A stretch of 64,000 nucleotides of DNA from Bacteroidota bacterium (GCA_023434665.1 JAEYSM010000016.1:124001-188000), one strand, 5' to 3'. Shown: positions 7,048-16,414, counted from the stretch's first letter. A program made the numbers and translations. Notes: generated by a model from the letters alone, not told the origin.

Positions 7048-9009
7048 TTAACTTAAGCGACCCATATTGCGAAAACCTCTCCAAATAATATTTAAATCAG
7101 TGCCCATTTTATAATCACGAGCATAAAGCATGTTTAACCGGGAAGATGTTTCAGAATTAATTTCTCTTGCGTAAAAAACATCGGTCGGATTTAAAATACC
7201 TTTCTTAATCTTTGGAAGGGAAATGTCTTTATAAACACTATAACCAACCCAAGTACGAAGGCCAAAAATCACCTTAAAAATATTTATTATGAAACCGGCC
7301 GGTTTTTTTGTAAAAAGCATCAATATGGGTGATAAAGGAAGTAATAACAAAGAGATGCCAAGGTCAAAGAGTCGTTTATTCCTTAAATTACTCGATTTGC
7401 CAATTGAATTAATATCTATGACATAAAGGTCACCGGTGGTATTTATTGAATTTGAACCTATGATGGAAAGACTTTCAGGTGGTGCAATTTTGTAATCAAC
7501 CTGGGTATCCTGAAGTTCAGTCATTATATCAATTATTTTGTGAGCCGGAATATCATGTGCACAAAAAATAATTTCATCAATTTTATAAATGGCAATAATC
7601 TCATTAATTTGATCAATAGTTCCTATAAATCCTGTTGTACTTTTCTTGTCCTTATCTGAGCTAACCAATCCAATAAAGGATGGATTTATTAATGTTTTGT
7701 GCAATAGATCAGCTACACGATTGCTTTCTTCTGATTCACCAATGATTATGAATCTTTTATTTATGTTGTAACCTAATCTGAAATCTTTAAAACCGGCAAA
7801 ATGCAAGATAATCCTTAAACTTGTCATGGAGATAATGGCCCATAATCCGGAGAACAATATAATCGCTCTTGAGAATCTAAACTGGATTGGGAGCAGGGCA
7901 TAAAAGACCAATATTACCACCGTGCCGGTTAGAATGCCTGTAATTAACTTACGTATTTTGACCGGTTTGTCGTATCCCCCGGTAACAAAAACAGCAAACA
8001 ACCAGACAAAAATATACAATGGAAGTATTACACTAAGGAACAAAGGAGGATAGTGTCCACCAATAGTATAAATTACATTAGTTTCCCAATAATCAACAAT
8101 CAGTAGTGTACCCAGGTAAATTATCAAACCATCTATCAGTGGGATTATAAGCTTTCGGAGAACTCGTGTGAGTATTGCAATTCCTGCTCTCAGATATATT
8201 GCCAGATGAATAAGTATTGAAAACAATCTTGCATTCTTTGTAGAAAAGTGTTTTCGTGCAAAAATGATCATCGCATTATAAAATACGAACACATAATTTA
8301 TGCTTGATTTTTTTGTGCTTTCTCCTTTATAGTGAATAATTCGTGCTTCAGGAAAATAATAATTCTTATATCCTGCTTTTATGATCCTGTAACTCAAATC
8401 AATATCTTCACCATACATGAAGAAGGTTTCATCGAGCAATCCAATTTTGTCCAGAGTTTCTTTACGAAGCATCATAAAAGCCCCTGATAAAATCTCAACT
8501 TCATGTATTTTATCATTGTCAAGATAGCTGAGATGATACTTACCAAAAAGCTTTGATTTAGGAAATAAATAAGAGAGTCCAAAAATTTTGTAAAATGCTA
8601 CATCCGGAGTTGGCAATCCACGTTTGGATTCAGGAAGGAACTTCCCTTTGCCATCAACCATTTTAATTCCCAGTCCCCCTGCATCCTTTTGCCTGTCCAT
8701 AAAGTTGACACACTTTATCAAAGTGTCATGTTCAACAACAGTATCTGGATTAAGCAGCAGTATATATTCACCTGCAGCTATTTTAATAGCTTGATTATTA
8801 GCGCAGGAAAAACCAACATTTTCATTATTTGCAATAAGTTTAACCCAGGGAAATTTTGACCTGACCATCTCATTTGAACCATCAACAGAGTTATTGTCAA
8901 CAACAAAAACCTCGGATTCAATGGGTGTCATAGCCTTCTCGACAGAATGAAGGCATTGTTCAAGAAAATATTTAACGTTGTAATTGACTATGACTATAGA
9001 AAGCTTCAT
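7048..9009 (-). CDS. GT2 glycosyltransferase fused to a degenerate polyisoprenyl-phosphate glycosylphosphotransferase
   Basis: 653 residues. Residues 1-240 are a GT-A family 2 domain (MKLSIVIVNYNVKYFLEQCL; NPDTVVE; EDIDLSYR), with about four to five membrane segments between 260 and 410. A Rossmann-like CoA_binding_3 segment (FIIIGESEESNRVADLL and later) follows at about 415-540, and then a C-terminal part resembling the sugar transferases that start lipid-linked glycans. That last part keeps the membrane helix (RLFDLGISLLLLPLSP), FGLRTWVGY (582-590, where active enzymes have the LVGPRP loop) and the terminal DLNIIWRGF helix. The stretch that should hold the catalytic Asp-Glu dyad is missing. 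The GT2 part is probably active; the second half may serve for membrane anchoring or substrate sensing. Single gene with no clear promoter box. Confidence 0.8.
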   Translation of the reverse strand: MKLSIVIVNYNVKYFLEQCLHSVEKAMTPIESEVFVVDNNSVDGSNEMVRSKFPWVKLIANNENVGFSCANNQAIKIAAGEYILLLNPDTVVEHDTLIKCVNFMDRQKDAGGLGIKMVDGKGKFLPESKRGLPTPDVAFYKIFGLSYLFPKSKLFGKYHLSYLDNDKIHEVEILSGAFMMLRKETLDKIGLLDETFFMYGEDIDLSYRIIKAGYKNYYFPEARIIHYKGESTKKSSINYVFVFYNAMIIFARKHFSTKNARLFSILIHLAIYLRAGIAILTRVLRKLIIPLIDGLIIYLGTLLIVDYWETNVIYTIGGHYPPLFLSVILPLYIFVWLFAVFVTGGYDKPVKIRKLITGILTGTVVILVFYALLPIQFRFSRAIILFSGLWAIISMTSLRIILHFAGFKDFRLGYNINKRFIIIGESEESNRVADLLHKTLINPSFIGLVSSDKDKKSTTGFIGTIDQINEIIAIYKIDEIIFCAHDIPAHKIIDIMTELQDTQVDYKIAPPESLSIIGSNSINTTGDLYVIDINSIGKSSNLRNKRLFDLGISLLLLPLSPILMLFTKKPAGFIINIFKVIFGLRTWVGYSVYKDISLPKIKKGILNPTDVFYAREINSETSSRLNMLYARDYKMGTDLNIIWRGFRNMGRLS

Positions 9010-9076
9010 TTAACAAGCCTGTTATAACAGCTGGTAAAGGTAATTAATTTTTATTGCCGTGGACCAGTCAAAATGC

Positions 9077-11260
9077 TCATTCCGGTAGCGTGAAAGTGAA
9101 TGTCGCCCCTTGCTCTTCTTCACCTTCTGCCCATACTTCACCTCCATGCCGGGTAATGATTCTTTTTATTATAGCTAATCCGACACCTGTGCCTTCGAAT
9201 TCTTTATCGGAATGAAGTCTCTGAAAAACAGTGAATAATTTATTTTTGAATTCCGGATTAAATCCAACGCCATTATCAGTAATTGAATACTGTATGAAGT
9301 CGTTTTTTGAAATACTCTCGATTTTTATAATTATTTCCTGATTTTTTTGGGAGTATTTAATTGCATTTGAAATTAGATTAACCCATACCTGGCGAATTAA
9401 AACAATATCTCCTGAAGCGGGCAATAAATTGTTTTTTTCTATTATAACATTGTTATTGAGTGAATTTGAAAACTCTGATTGGAGTATTTCATCCACTAGT
9501 TGATCCATATCAATCCTGCTTAGTTTTAGGTTTGTGCGCGTTACCCGGGATAAATCAAGGAGGTCTTTAATAAGCTGATCCATTTTTTTTGCATTACGCC
9601 TTATAATCTGAAAGAGTCTTGTCAGTTCTTCGTTAAGTTCACTGGAATACTCCTGTAATATTATATCTGAAAAACCCTGAATAGACCTGAGGGGCGCTTT
9701 TAAATCATGCGAAACGGAGTATGTAAAGGATTCAAGCTCACTATTCAACAATTCTAATTGTGATGCTCTTTCTGTTAAAGATTGATTAAGATCAGCAACT
9801 TCTTTAGTTCTTTCAATAACTCTTTGTTCCAGACTTTCGTTCAGTTTTACAAGTTCTTCAGCAATCCGCTTTCTTTCAGTTATATCATCAAAAATGAAAA
9901 GGTAATTGTTCTCTTTTTGAATTGGATCGAGTACATTGCTACTCCAGCACATCAAATCCATAATTTTACCTTCTTTATTGTATTTAAGTGTTTCAAATAA
10001 ATAAAGATCCTTACCTCTTTCAAGATTTTCTATAATTTTAATCCATTCATGTTTATTTGCTTCATTAAATAATGGATTTTCAGAATTACGTATTTCATCA
10101 AAATTCCACCCAAAAACTTTTGTTGCTGCAGAATTCCAGATTAAAATTTTCTTCTCTTTTGAAATAACAATCAGTGGCAGGGGAGAGGACTGAATGATTG
10201 TTTGCAAAATTTCACGATTATTAATGAGCTCATCATTAAGCTGGAGTTGTATTTCAAGATTTTTTGTTCTTTCCTTTTGGACAAATCTCAAGTGCCAAAG
10301 AATAAAGATGATGATGAGCAGAAGTGGGTATCCAATTATTGTTATCCAATTCTCTGAAAGTGGGTTCTCAATATTATCGACATTCATATGGACGACGAGG
10401 TTCCACGATGAGCCCGGTATCCTTTTAATAGATGCAATAACCTCCTTCTTATCATAGCCAATCCCTTGATAAGTGCCTTCTTTCCCTGTGATGGCCTGGT
10501 AGAATGGAGATTCATTGCTATCATCATGAATAATGGTTGACAGATCAATTGAATTGATAAATTCCTTTTCATTGATGAAGAAAATAGAATCCCCTTCATA
10601 TTTTATGAGTGTGAAAGAAACATTCTGAAAACGCTTATTATCGAAGATTACTTCATCAATTAAGTGTGCACGGATATTAGTCCGGAATACAAGACTTACT
10701 TCCTTATTTCCCCCTGGTAGTTTCAATTGTTGAAGGCTTGCATGGAATAGTTTATTGGTATAGGGCCTTCGATACATATCAACAAAAATGTTTCTTTCAG
10801 TTTTCGCAGCAACAATACAAGAATCAATTACTTGTTGCAACAAAGGAGTTGAATCATTTCCGGAAATAAAAAATGGATTTCCATTTTCATCAACTATGAA
10901 AATGTCGTAATTATGGGATTTTTGAGAATGATATAGCCATTCCTTAAGATTTTTTTTTCCTTTGGCGGGCTGCTTCAGAAACGATTCTACTTCTTTCAGG
11001 AAAAATGAATTATTTCCGTAAAAAGTTAAATCTTTCTTTCTTTCGGAAAACCAGTTCAGAATTTCCTGTGTCTTTAGTTTGTTGAGTGTATTTAGCTGGA
11101 CTTCTGTTTTTTCATAAGCAATTCTTTGATTTTCTTTAAAATAAAGCTTGCCGGCAAAAATTATTAATATGGCTGCAATTAAGTAGATCAATAGTGGAAT
11201 CTGCCATCGCTGACTCCAACTTGATTTTTGTACCTTATCAATTGTTTTACCGTTTTTCAT
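9077..11260 (-). CDS. Membrane sensor histidine kinase with PAS domain
   Basis: 727 residues from the ATG at 11260; a TTG at 11290 lies too close to the promoter box to be the start. Order: membrane helix (PLLIYLIAAILIIFAGKLYF), an extracytoplasmic sensor of about 270 residues, a second membrane helix (GYPLLLIIIFILWHL), a PAS domain (SPLPLIVISKEKKILIWN), a coiled-coil linker, HisKA with the phospho-acceptor His in SVSHDLKAPLRS, and HATPase_c with NLISNAIKYS, DNGVGF and GTGVGLAI. It should autophosphorylate in response to an external signal. No cognate response regulator adjoins it, so it is an orphan kinase here. Confidence 0.9.
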   Translation of the reverse strand: MKNGKTIDKVQKSSWSQRWQIPLLIYLIAAILIIFAGKLYFKENQRIAYEKTEVQLNTLNKLKTQEILNWFSERKKDLTFYGNNSFFLKEVESFLKQPAKGKKNLKEWLYHSQKSHNYDIFIVDENGNPFFISGNDSTPLLQQVIDSCIVAAKTERNIFVDMYRRPYTNKLFHASLQQLKLPGGNKEVSLVFRTNIRAHLIDEVIFDNKRFQNVSFTLIKYEGDSIFFINEKEFINSIDLSTIIHDDSNESPFYQAITGKEGTYQGIGYDKKEVIASIKRIPGSSWNLVVHMNVDNIENPLSENWITIIGYPLLLIIIFILWHLRFVQKERTKNLEIQLQLNDELINNREILQTIIQSSPLPLIVISKEKKILIWNSAATKVFGWNFDEIRNSENPLFNEANKHEWIKIIENLERGKDLYLFETLKYNKEGKIMDLMCWSSNVLDPIQKENNYLFIFDDITERKRIAEELVKLNESLEQRVIERTKEVADLNQSLTERASQLELLNSELESFTYSVSHDLKAPLRSIQGFSDIILQEYSSELNEELTRLFQIIRRNAKKMDQLIKDLLDLSRVTRTNLKLSRIDMDQLVDEILQSEFSNSLNNNVIIEKNNLLPASGDIVLIRQVWVNLISNAIKYSQKNQEIIIKIESISKNDFIQYSITDNGVGFNPEFKNKLFTVFQRLHSDKEFEGTGVGLAIIKRIITRHGGEVWAEGEEEQGATFTFTLPE

Positions 11261-11292
11261 ATGAAATAGCCTTATAAAACAGATTAACAACT

Positions 11293-11300
11293 CAAAGATA
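11293..11300 (-). promoter_or_regulatory. -7 promoter box of the PAS histidine kinase
   Basis: TATCTTTG on the minus strand, exact consensus, ending 32 bases upstream of the kinase ATG and lying between it and the E1 stop codon. Confidence 0.55.
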
Positions 11301-11316
11301 CCAAATAGCTATTTTG

Positions 11317-13749
11317 TTAGAATATTTTTGGAAATTTGGAAGGGTCATATTCATGCATAATATTATAAACGGTTTCAAATACATCTTCAGCATTCGGATT
11401 TGAGAAATAATCTCCGTCAGTACTATATGCAGCTCTATGAGGCATACCGGTAATTGTTCTCGGTGTTGCGTCGAGATATTTATATCCGTTTTGCTCTTCA
11501 AGAACTTTTTGCATCATATAGGCTGTTGCACCACCCGGTACATCTTCATCGAAGAAAACAATCTTATTGGTTTTCTTTAATGATTTAACAATTTTGTGAT
11601 CAATATCGAAAGGTTCAAGTGATTGAACATCAATGAGCTCGCAGGATATATTGAATGCCTCCAATTGAGTCACAGCATCCTGAGCTATTCTGACGCAAGA
11701 GCCATAAGTAACTATGGTCACATCTGTACCCTCGTTTAATATTTCTGGAAAGCCGGGGAGAATGGTAAATTCACCATAATTCAACGGCTTTTTCTCCCTA
11801 AGTCTGTAACCGTTTAATGGTTCAATAATCAAGGCAGGTTCATCTGATTGCATCATTGTATTATAAAAACCTGCTGCCCTGGTTAAATCACGAGGAACTA
11901 ATACATAAACTCCGCGTATAGAATTAATTACCATGCTTAAAGGAGATCCTGAGTGCCAGATACCTTCGAGTCGGTGTCCCCTTGTACTGATTATCAGTGG
12001 TGCTTTTTGTCCTCCTTTTGTTCTGTATTGAAGTGTCGCAAGGTCATCACTAATCACCTGGAGACCATAAAGCAGATAGTCGAAATACTGGATTTCTGCA
12101 ATTGGACGGAATCCGCGCATAGCTAAACCGATTCCCTGACCAACTATAGTTGCCTCTCGGATCCCTGTATCGAAAATCCGCTTTTCGCCATATTTAACCT
12201 GAAGCCCTTCATATGACTGGTTGACTCCACCTATTTTTCCAACATCCTCACCAAAAAGCACCAAATTTGGGTACTTTTTAAACAGTGAGTCAAAATTGTC
12301 TCTAAGGATTTCTCTTCCCGGTACTAATTGAGCCTTATCGTCATACATGATAGAAACAGGCCTAATATTCCCCACGCGATCTTCTGAATTGCTGTATAAA
12401 TATGAATTGTACCTTTCAGCACTATCCTCGGCTACTTGGTTAAGCCAGCTTGTTACATTCGATTTGAGAGAATTATCAGGATTACTGCAGGAGTCACATA
12501 TAAGCCTCAAAATTTTTCTTCCTGAGGAGACTATATCTTTTCTTATTAGTTCAGCTATTAATTTGAGATCTTCCTTGATATTTTCAATCTTGTTAGTCTT
12601 AGCACAATTGCATGTTGAAACATCAACCATATGAAGAAATTCATCTCTGAGCTTTTTAATGGGCTTTTGATAATTTTCCCATGCTTTATTACGAGCTTTC
12701 CTTACTCTATCAGTAGCTTCCTTCTCAATTTGTAGTATTACACTTTCATCTGCAATATCCTGGTCAATTATCCAGTTCCTCATGTAAATTAATCCATCCT
12801 TATCTTTTTCCCATTTCAAGCGTTCAGGTGATTTATATCTTTCATGAGACCCACTAGTTGAATGTCCTTGAGGTTGGGTGAGTTCGGTAATATGAAACAA
12901 AACCGGAGTATGTTCTTTCCTGCATTTTTCTATTCCTTCACGGTAGGCGATGATAAGATTTTCATAATCCCAACCTGTAACTTTATACGAGGTTAGTCCT
13001 TTACCACTTTCATTTGTTTCAAAGCCTTTAAGAATTTCTGAAATGCTTTGCTTGGTTGTTTGAAACTTGCTTGGTACAGAGATACCCCAACCATCATCCC
13101 AGACTGAAATGGCCATAGGTACTTGTAGTACACAGGCTGCATTTATAGTTTCGAAGAAATGTCCTTCAGAAGTTGATGCATCACCTATCGTTCCAAAAGC
13201 AACTTCGTTGCCTGAAATTGAAAAACCCTTCTGAATTTCTCTACTGTCTGTGTCTCTGAATAATTTAGAGGCTAATGCTAAACCCAGTAACCTTGGCATT
13301 TGTCCTGCAGTTGGGGATATATCAGCAGAGGAGTTTTTTTGTAATGTTAAATCTTTCCATTTACCTTTATTGTCAAGACTCCTTGAAGCGAAATGGTTAT
13401 TCATCACTCGTCCAGCAGTACCTGGATTAATTGACTGATCAGTATCCCCATAAATTTGTGAGAAAAACTCTTCTAAAGTCATCAATCCGGTTGCTAACAT
13501 AAACGTTTGATCTCTATAATACCCGGCACGCCAATCACCTTCACGAAAAGCCCTTGCCATAGCTAGTTGTGGTATTTCTTTTCCATCGCCAAATATTCCA
13601 AACTTGCCTTTCCCTGTCAGTACTTCTTTACGTCCTATTAAGCTGGCTTGTCTGCTTTCGAAGGCAATCCTGTAATCACCTAATATTTCTTCTGATGATA
13701 AACCCGATTTATTGATTTTAGCTATGTTGTGTGCCTCCTTAGTATTCAT
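11317..13749 (-). CDS. 2-oxoacid dehydrogenase E1, fused alpha and beta subunits
   Basis: 810 residues from the ATG at 13749; an in-frame ATG at 13800 would add 17 residues. The first half is E1-alpha: GYYRDQTFML, then the thiamine diphosphate motif beginning GDASTSEGHFFETIN and ending DDGWGISVP. The second half is E1-beta: LVLFGEDVGKIGG, GIREATIVGQGIGLAMRG, PLNGYRLREKKP and FDEDVPGGA. It decarboxylates a 2-oxoacid and acylates the lipoyl group of E2 (5477-6853). Alpha/beta fusions of this type are common in Bacteroidota. It lies 108 bases downstream of the 13858-14601 gene and probably shares its promoter. Substrate specificity (branched-chain or pyruvate) is not resolved. Confidence 0.9.
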   Translation of the reverse strand: MNTKEAHNIAKINKSGLSSEEILGDYRIAFESRQASLIGRKEVLTGKGKFGIFGDGKEIPQLAMARAFREGDWRAGYYRDQTFMLATGLMTLEEFFSQIYGDTDQSINPGTAGRVMNNHFASRSLDNKGKWKDLTLQKNSSADISPTAGQMPRLLGLALASKLFRDTDSREIQKGFSISGNEVAFGTIGDASTSEGHFFETINAACVLQVPMAISVWDDGWGISVPSKFQTTKQSISEILKGFETNESGKGLTSYKVTGWDYENLIIAYREGIEKCRKEHTPVLFHITELTQPQGHSTSGSHERYKSPERLKWEKDKDGLIYMRNWIIDQDIADESVILQIEKEATDRVRKARNKAWENYQKPIKKLRDEFLHMVDVSTCNCAKTNKIENIKEDLKLIAELIRKDIVSSGRKILRLICDSCSNPDNSLKSNVTSWLNQVAEDSAERYNSYLYSNSEDRVGNIRPVSIMYDDKAQLVPGREILRDNFDSLFKKYPNLVLFGEDVGKIGGVNQSYEGLQVKYGEKRIFDTGIREATIVGQGIGLAMRGFRPIAEIQYFDYLLYGLQVISDDLATLQYRTKGGQKAPLIISTRGHRLEGIWHSGSPLSMVINSIRGVYVLVPRDLTRAAGFYNTMMQSDEPALIIEPLNGYRLREKKPLNYGEFTILPGFPEILNEGTDVTIVTYGSCVRIAQDAVTQLEAFNISCELIDVQSLEPFDIDHKIVKSLKKTNKIVFFDEDVPGGATAYMMQKVLEEQNGYKYLDATPRTITGMPHRAAYSTDGDYFSNPNAEDVFETVYNIMHEYDPSKFPKIF

Positions 13750-13857
13750 AATCTTTTCTTTATTGAAACTTGTTAACAATTTACCAAACTGTTGGTTCAT
13801 CTGCTTTCAGGTTATGTGCAGCCTGATCAGCCAGAATATTTACAATTGTTTTACTAT

Positions 13858-14601
13858 TTATTGCCGATGAGTACACCTGATTATGTGGCGAATAACTTCA
13901 TAGCCTGAATTTCTCATAAGGAACTCTTCAGTCAGTCCGCACCTTTGAATCATTTCATCAATTTGAGAATCAGTTTTCAAATTAAATTTTCTATCCAATA
14001 TTTCGCGAGAAACAATGTCGATTAATTTTTCGCGTAACCGGTCTTTTGTCAGAATAGCATTCATTTTCTTAAGTTCTTTGCCTTCCCGACTGAATGCCAT
14101 GTAAAGCGCAGTAAAAGGTCCAGGAATCATTAAGCCTCCATCTGGATTTGAATATTTACTTCTATATACTTCACTGGGCATCTGAATTCTCTCAAGAATC
14201 TTTTCCTCGGGGACTTTAAGTCTTATAAATTCTTCTTTTAATTCAGCATAGGTTAAAGGATATGGTTTAATTTCAGCTGTTCGTAATAAAAGTGTGTCGC
14301 CAATAAGTGTTACATCCAGTTTGTAAGTATCAGCACTAAGCCTGTCCGGAATTCGCATCTTATAAGGCTTATAACCAACCATTGTCACTTGTAGTGAGTC
14401 GCCGGGATTTGTAACAAGAAAGAATATTCCATTTTTGTCTGTAAAGGTTCCGTAGTGACGGGTTTTGTTATATGCATGAGCACCTACCAGTTCTTGTCCC
14501 GATAAATCCCAGACCTGACCCTTTATCATGATATAATGTTGTGCTTTTGATCCAAAAGATATTAAGAAGAATACTGCTGCAAAAAGGATTCTTATAGGCA
14601 T
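13858..14601 (-). CDS. Secreted protein with carboxypeptidase-like regulatory domain
   Basis: 247 residues. A signal peptide occupies about 1-20 (ending FGSKA). Residues 23-110 are a CarboxypepD_reg-like beta-sandwich: IKGQVWDLSGQELVGAHAY, GTFTDKNGIFFL and VTMVGYKPYKM are the standard repeats seen at the N-terminus of SusC/TonB receptors and other envelope proteins of Bacteroidota. The C-terminal half is alpha-helical and of unknown function, with no TonB barrel. It is therefore a stand-alone periplasmic or outer-membrane-associated protein of unknown role. A perfect -7 box is at 14619-14626. Confidence 0.75.
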   Translation of the reverse strand: MPIRILFAAVFFLISFGSKAQHYIMIKGQVWDLSGQELVGAHAYNKTRHYGTFTDKNGIFFLVTNPGDSLQVTMVGYKPYKMRIPDRLSADTYKLDVTLIGDTLLLRTAEIKPYPLTYAELKEEFIRLKVPEEKILERIQMPSEVYRSKYSNPDGGLMIPGPFTALYMAFSREGKELKKMNAILTKDRLREKLIDIVSREILDRKFNLKTDSQIDEMIQRCGLTEEFLMRNSGYEVIRHIIRCTHRQ

Positions 14602-14618
14602 ATGGGGAAAATATCAAA

Positions 14619-14626
14619 CAAATATA
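14619..14626 (-). promoter_or_regulatory. -7 promoter box of the carboxypeptidase-regulatory-like gene
   Basis: TATATTTG on the minus strand, exact consensus, 17 bases before the ATG at 14601. It probably also serves the E1 gene. Confidence 0.6.
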
Positions 14627-14658
14627 CACTTAAACAACATTATGATGCCGGTTAATTA

Positions 14659-14715
14659 TTGTTAAATAGGTAATTGTTTAACAAATTGAACAAAAAGCAT
14701 AAACATTAGTTTATG
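14659..14715. promoter_or_regulatory. Two inverted repeats upstream of the YceI gene
   Basis: TTGTTAAA (14659-14666) and TTTAACAA (14677-14684) form a perfect 8-bp inverted repeat around 10 bases. CATAAAC (14698-14704) and GTTTATG (14709-14715) form a second, 7-bp one around ATTA. Both sit in the divergent region between the carboxypeptidase-regulatory-like gene and yceI and could be operators. No factor can be named. Confidence 0.4.
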
Positions 14716-14745
14716 TGGGGCAAACAAACTAAAAATTTATAAATA

Positions 14746-15405
14746 ATGAAACGCATAAAATTTATTACAACTGCAGTGATTCTTTCCTTAGTGATTATTT
14801 CGTGTAATACGCGCAATAGCAATCTGGCAGAAACAGGTGAGGCGCAAGAAGTAAAAATTACAGAAGGTGAAAAGAGTTTAGACATCGATTCAACAAATTC
14901 AACTGTCGAATGGGAAGGTTCAAAACCAACCGGAAAACACCATGGAACAATTAATGTTATAGAAGGCAAAGTATTTCTCACGGATGGAAAATTAGTCGGG
15001 GGGAACTTTACAATAGATATGAAGTCAATTAAGGATTTAGATTTAGAGGATTCAGAAAGTAATGCAAAGTTAGTTGGTCACCTGAAATCAGCTGATTTCT
15101 TTGATGTGGAGAAATATCCAACTGCCAAATTTGAAATAACGGATGCGAAATTAATAGATAATTCAACTGAGAATTATGAGGTTACTGGAAACCTGACTAT
15201 GAAAGAAAAGACAGCAAGTGTTAAATTCCCTGCAACAGTTCAATTGACCGATGAAGAATTGAATGTTAATACACCACAATTTGTTATAGATCGTTCAGTT
15301 TGGGATGTAAGATATGGTTCAAGAAAATTCTTTGATAACCTGAGAGATAATTATATAAGTGACGAAATTGGATTAAAAGTTACAATTAATGCAAAAGTTG
15401 ATTAA
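14746..15405 (+). CDS. YceI family lipoprotein
   Basis: 219 residues. A lipoprotein signal ends at the lipobox VIISC (C20). The YceI lipocalin-like domain runs from about 45 to 218: DSTNSTVEWEGSKPTGKHHG, GGNFTIDMKSI, HLKSADFFDVEKYPTAKFEI, NLTMKEKTASVKFP and the terminal VTINAKVD. YceI proteins bind isoprenoid-type lipids in the periplasm; the physiological ligand here is unknown. The gene is monocistronic, with inverted repeats upstream (14659-14715) and an intrinsic terminator downstream (15428-15460). Confidence 0.92.
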   Translation: MKRIKFITTAVILSLVIISCNTRNSNLAETGEAQEVKITEGEKSLDIDSTNSTVEWEGSKPTGKHHGTINVIEGKVFLTDGKLVGGNFTIDMKSIKDLDLEDSESNAKLVGHLKSADFFDVEKYPTAKFEITDAKLIDNSTENYEVTGNLTMKEKTASVKFPATVQLTDEELNVNTPQFVIDRSVWDVRYGSRKFFDNLRDNYISDEIGLKVTINAKVD

Positions 15406-15427
15406 TCTTTAAAGGAAGAAGGAGTTT

Positions 15428-15460
15428 AAAAGGTGGTCTCAAACCGGGACTGCCTTTTTT
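15428..15460 (+). terminator. Intrinsic terminator after the YceI gene
   Basis: An 11-pair stem with two G-U pairs (15428-15438 with 15447-15458), an 8-base loop and a T-run to 15460. The A-run on the other side lets it also serve the convergent lipoprotein gene. Confidence 0.8.
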
Positions 15461-15462
15461 AT

Positions 15463-16047
15463 TCACTTATTATTCTGCCATTTTCTGAATTCATTTACTA
15501 GGCTTACACTGCTTTCGTCAGGAATAGTGACAGACGTTGTAACAATCAGCTTTTTACTTCCTTGCCTCCAGAAAACAACAGGCATATGCTCATTTCCATA
15601 TTCACCATTGCTACTTTGAAAGGTTTCAGAATCGAAATTTGTGCTGATATTCATCATTATAGGACAAGAACGATCAAACTGATAGAGTCTTGCAGAGTTA
15701 AGGTCATTGAAGTGTAATGTGACTTCTCCGCATAGTTGTCCATTTTCCTCAAATAAGTTAGTTTTTATATTTTCTGCACCAGGGTAATCCTGGTAAATCT
15801 GATCACCTTGTATATATGTTTCAAGTAATTCCTTGAAGTCTGCCTCTGAAACATTTACCCCATTATCCATCATTGAAAATATATTTATATATTTTATAGT
15901 CAATGTGCCTGAATTATCATCCTCAATCATGTAAGTATACTGCTTTTTTTCAACAGTTAAGCAGGAAGTAAGCACTCCTGACAAGGAGATTATGACAAAA
16001 AGAATGAAAAAATGTTGTTTTCTTATTGCGTCTAATGTTAATTTCAT
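15463..16047 (-). CDS. Putative lipoprotein of unknown function
   Basis: 194 residues. A signal sequence with lipobox GVLTSC (C29) predicts a lipoprotein. The mature part has mixed strands and helices (YTYMIEDDNSGTLTIKYINI; KELLETYIQGDQIYQDYPGA; VTLHFNDLNSARLYQFD) and a conserved-looking C-terminal region with FWRQGSKKLIVTTSV. I do not recognise the family. It converges on yceI across a shared terminator. No exact promoter box is visible upstream. Confidence 0.7.
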   Translation of the reverse strand: MKLTLDAIRKQHFFILFVIISLSGVLTSCLTVEKKQYTYMIEDDNSGTLTIKYINIFSMMDNGVNVSEADFKELLETYIQGDQIYQDYPGAENIKTNLFEENGQLCGEVTLHFNDLNSARLYQFDRSCPIMMNISTNFDSETFQSSNGEYGNEHMPVVFWRQGSKKLIVTTSVTIPDESSVSLVNEFRKWQNNK

Positions 16048-16133
16048 GATCAGATGTTTTAGATGGCCTTTGCAATATTAAGAATAATTGAGTCATCCAG
16101 ACCTGATTTGAAAACACGTTAGATTGCAATTGG

Positions 16134-16141
16134 TATATTTG
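16134..16141 (+). promoter_or_regulatory. -7 promoter box of the PnuC uptake operon
   Basis: TATATTTG, exact consensus, ending 27 bases before the ATG at 16169. A TTTG at about 16107-16110 lies 23 bases further upstream. No TPP riboswitch sequence is present in this leader. Confidence 0.6.
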
Positions 16142-16168
16142 CAAATCATTTAAAAGAAAAGTTTCATT

Positions 16169-16414
16169 ATGCGTATTTCAATTGAGATTTCTTACTATCC
16201 ATTAAATGAAGAGTATAAGCAACCTATACTTAAGTTCATTGATGAAGTGAAGCAAAACAGTAATTTAGTTGTAAGAACCAACACCATGGCAACTCAGGTT
16301 TTTGGAGACTTTGATGAAGTTATGAGTACTATAACAAAATGCATAAAGAATGCTTTCCAATTGCCTCATTCAGTATTTGTTATGAAGGTTATTAACTCTG
16401 ATCTGAGAGATTAA
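16169..16414 (+). CDS. YkoF/MTH1187-like thiamine-binding family protein
   Basis: 81 residues, a single ferredoxin-like Thiamine_BP domain: strand SIEISYYPL, helix KQPILKFIDEVKQNSN, then LVVRTNTMATQVFGDFDEVMSTITK and a last strand SVFVMKV. Family members bind thiamine or its pyrimidine half. It is the first gene of a tight unit with pnuC (5-base gap) and a NadR-type kinase, which raises the question of whether the imported substrate is thiamine-related or nicotinamide riboside. Family assignment comes from the pattern; ligand binding is inferred. Confidence 0.72.
   Translation: MRISIEISYYPLNEEYKQPILKFIDEVKQNSNLVVRTNTMATQVFGDFDEVMSTITKCIKNAFQLPHSVFVMKVINSDLRD

Noticed and set aside
16048..16168. 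TPP riboswitch upstream of the thiamine-binding-like gene
   Set aside because: None of the conserved TPP riboswitch segments is present.
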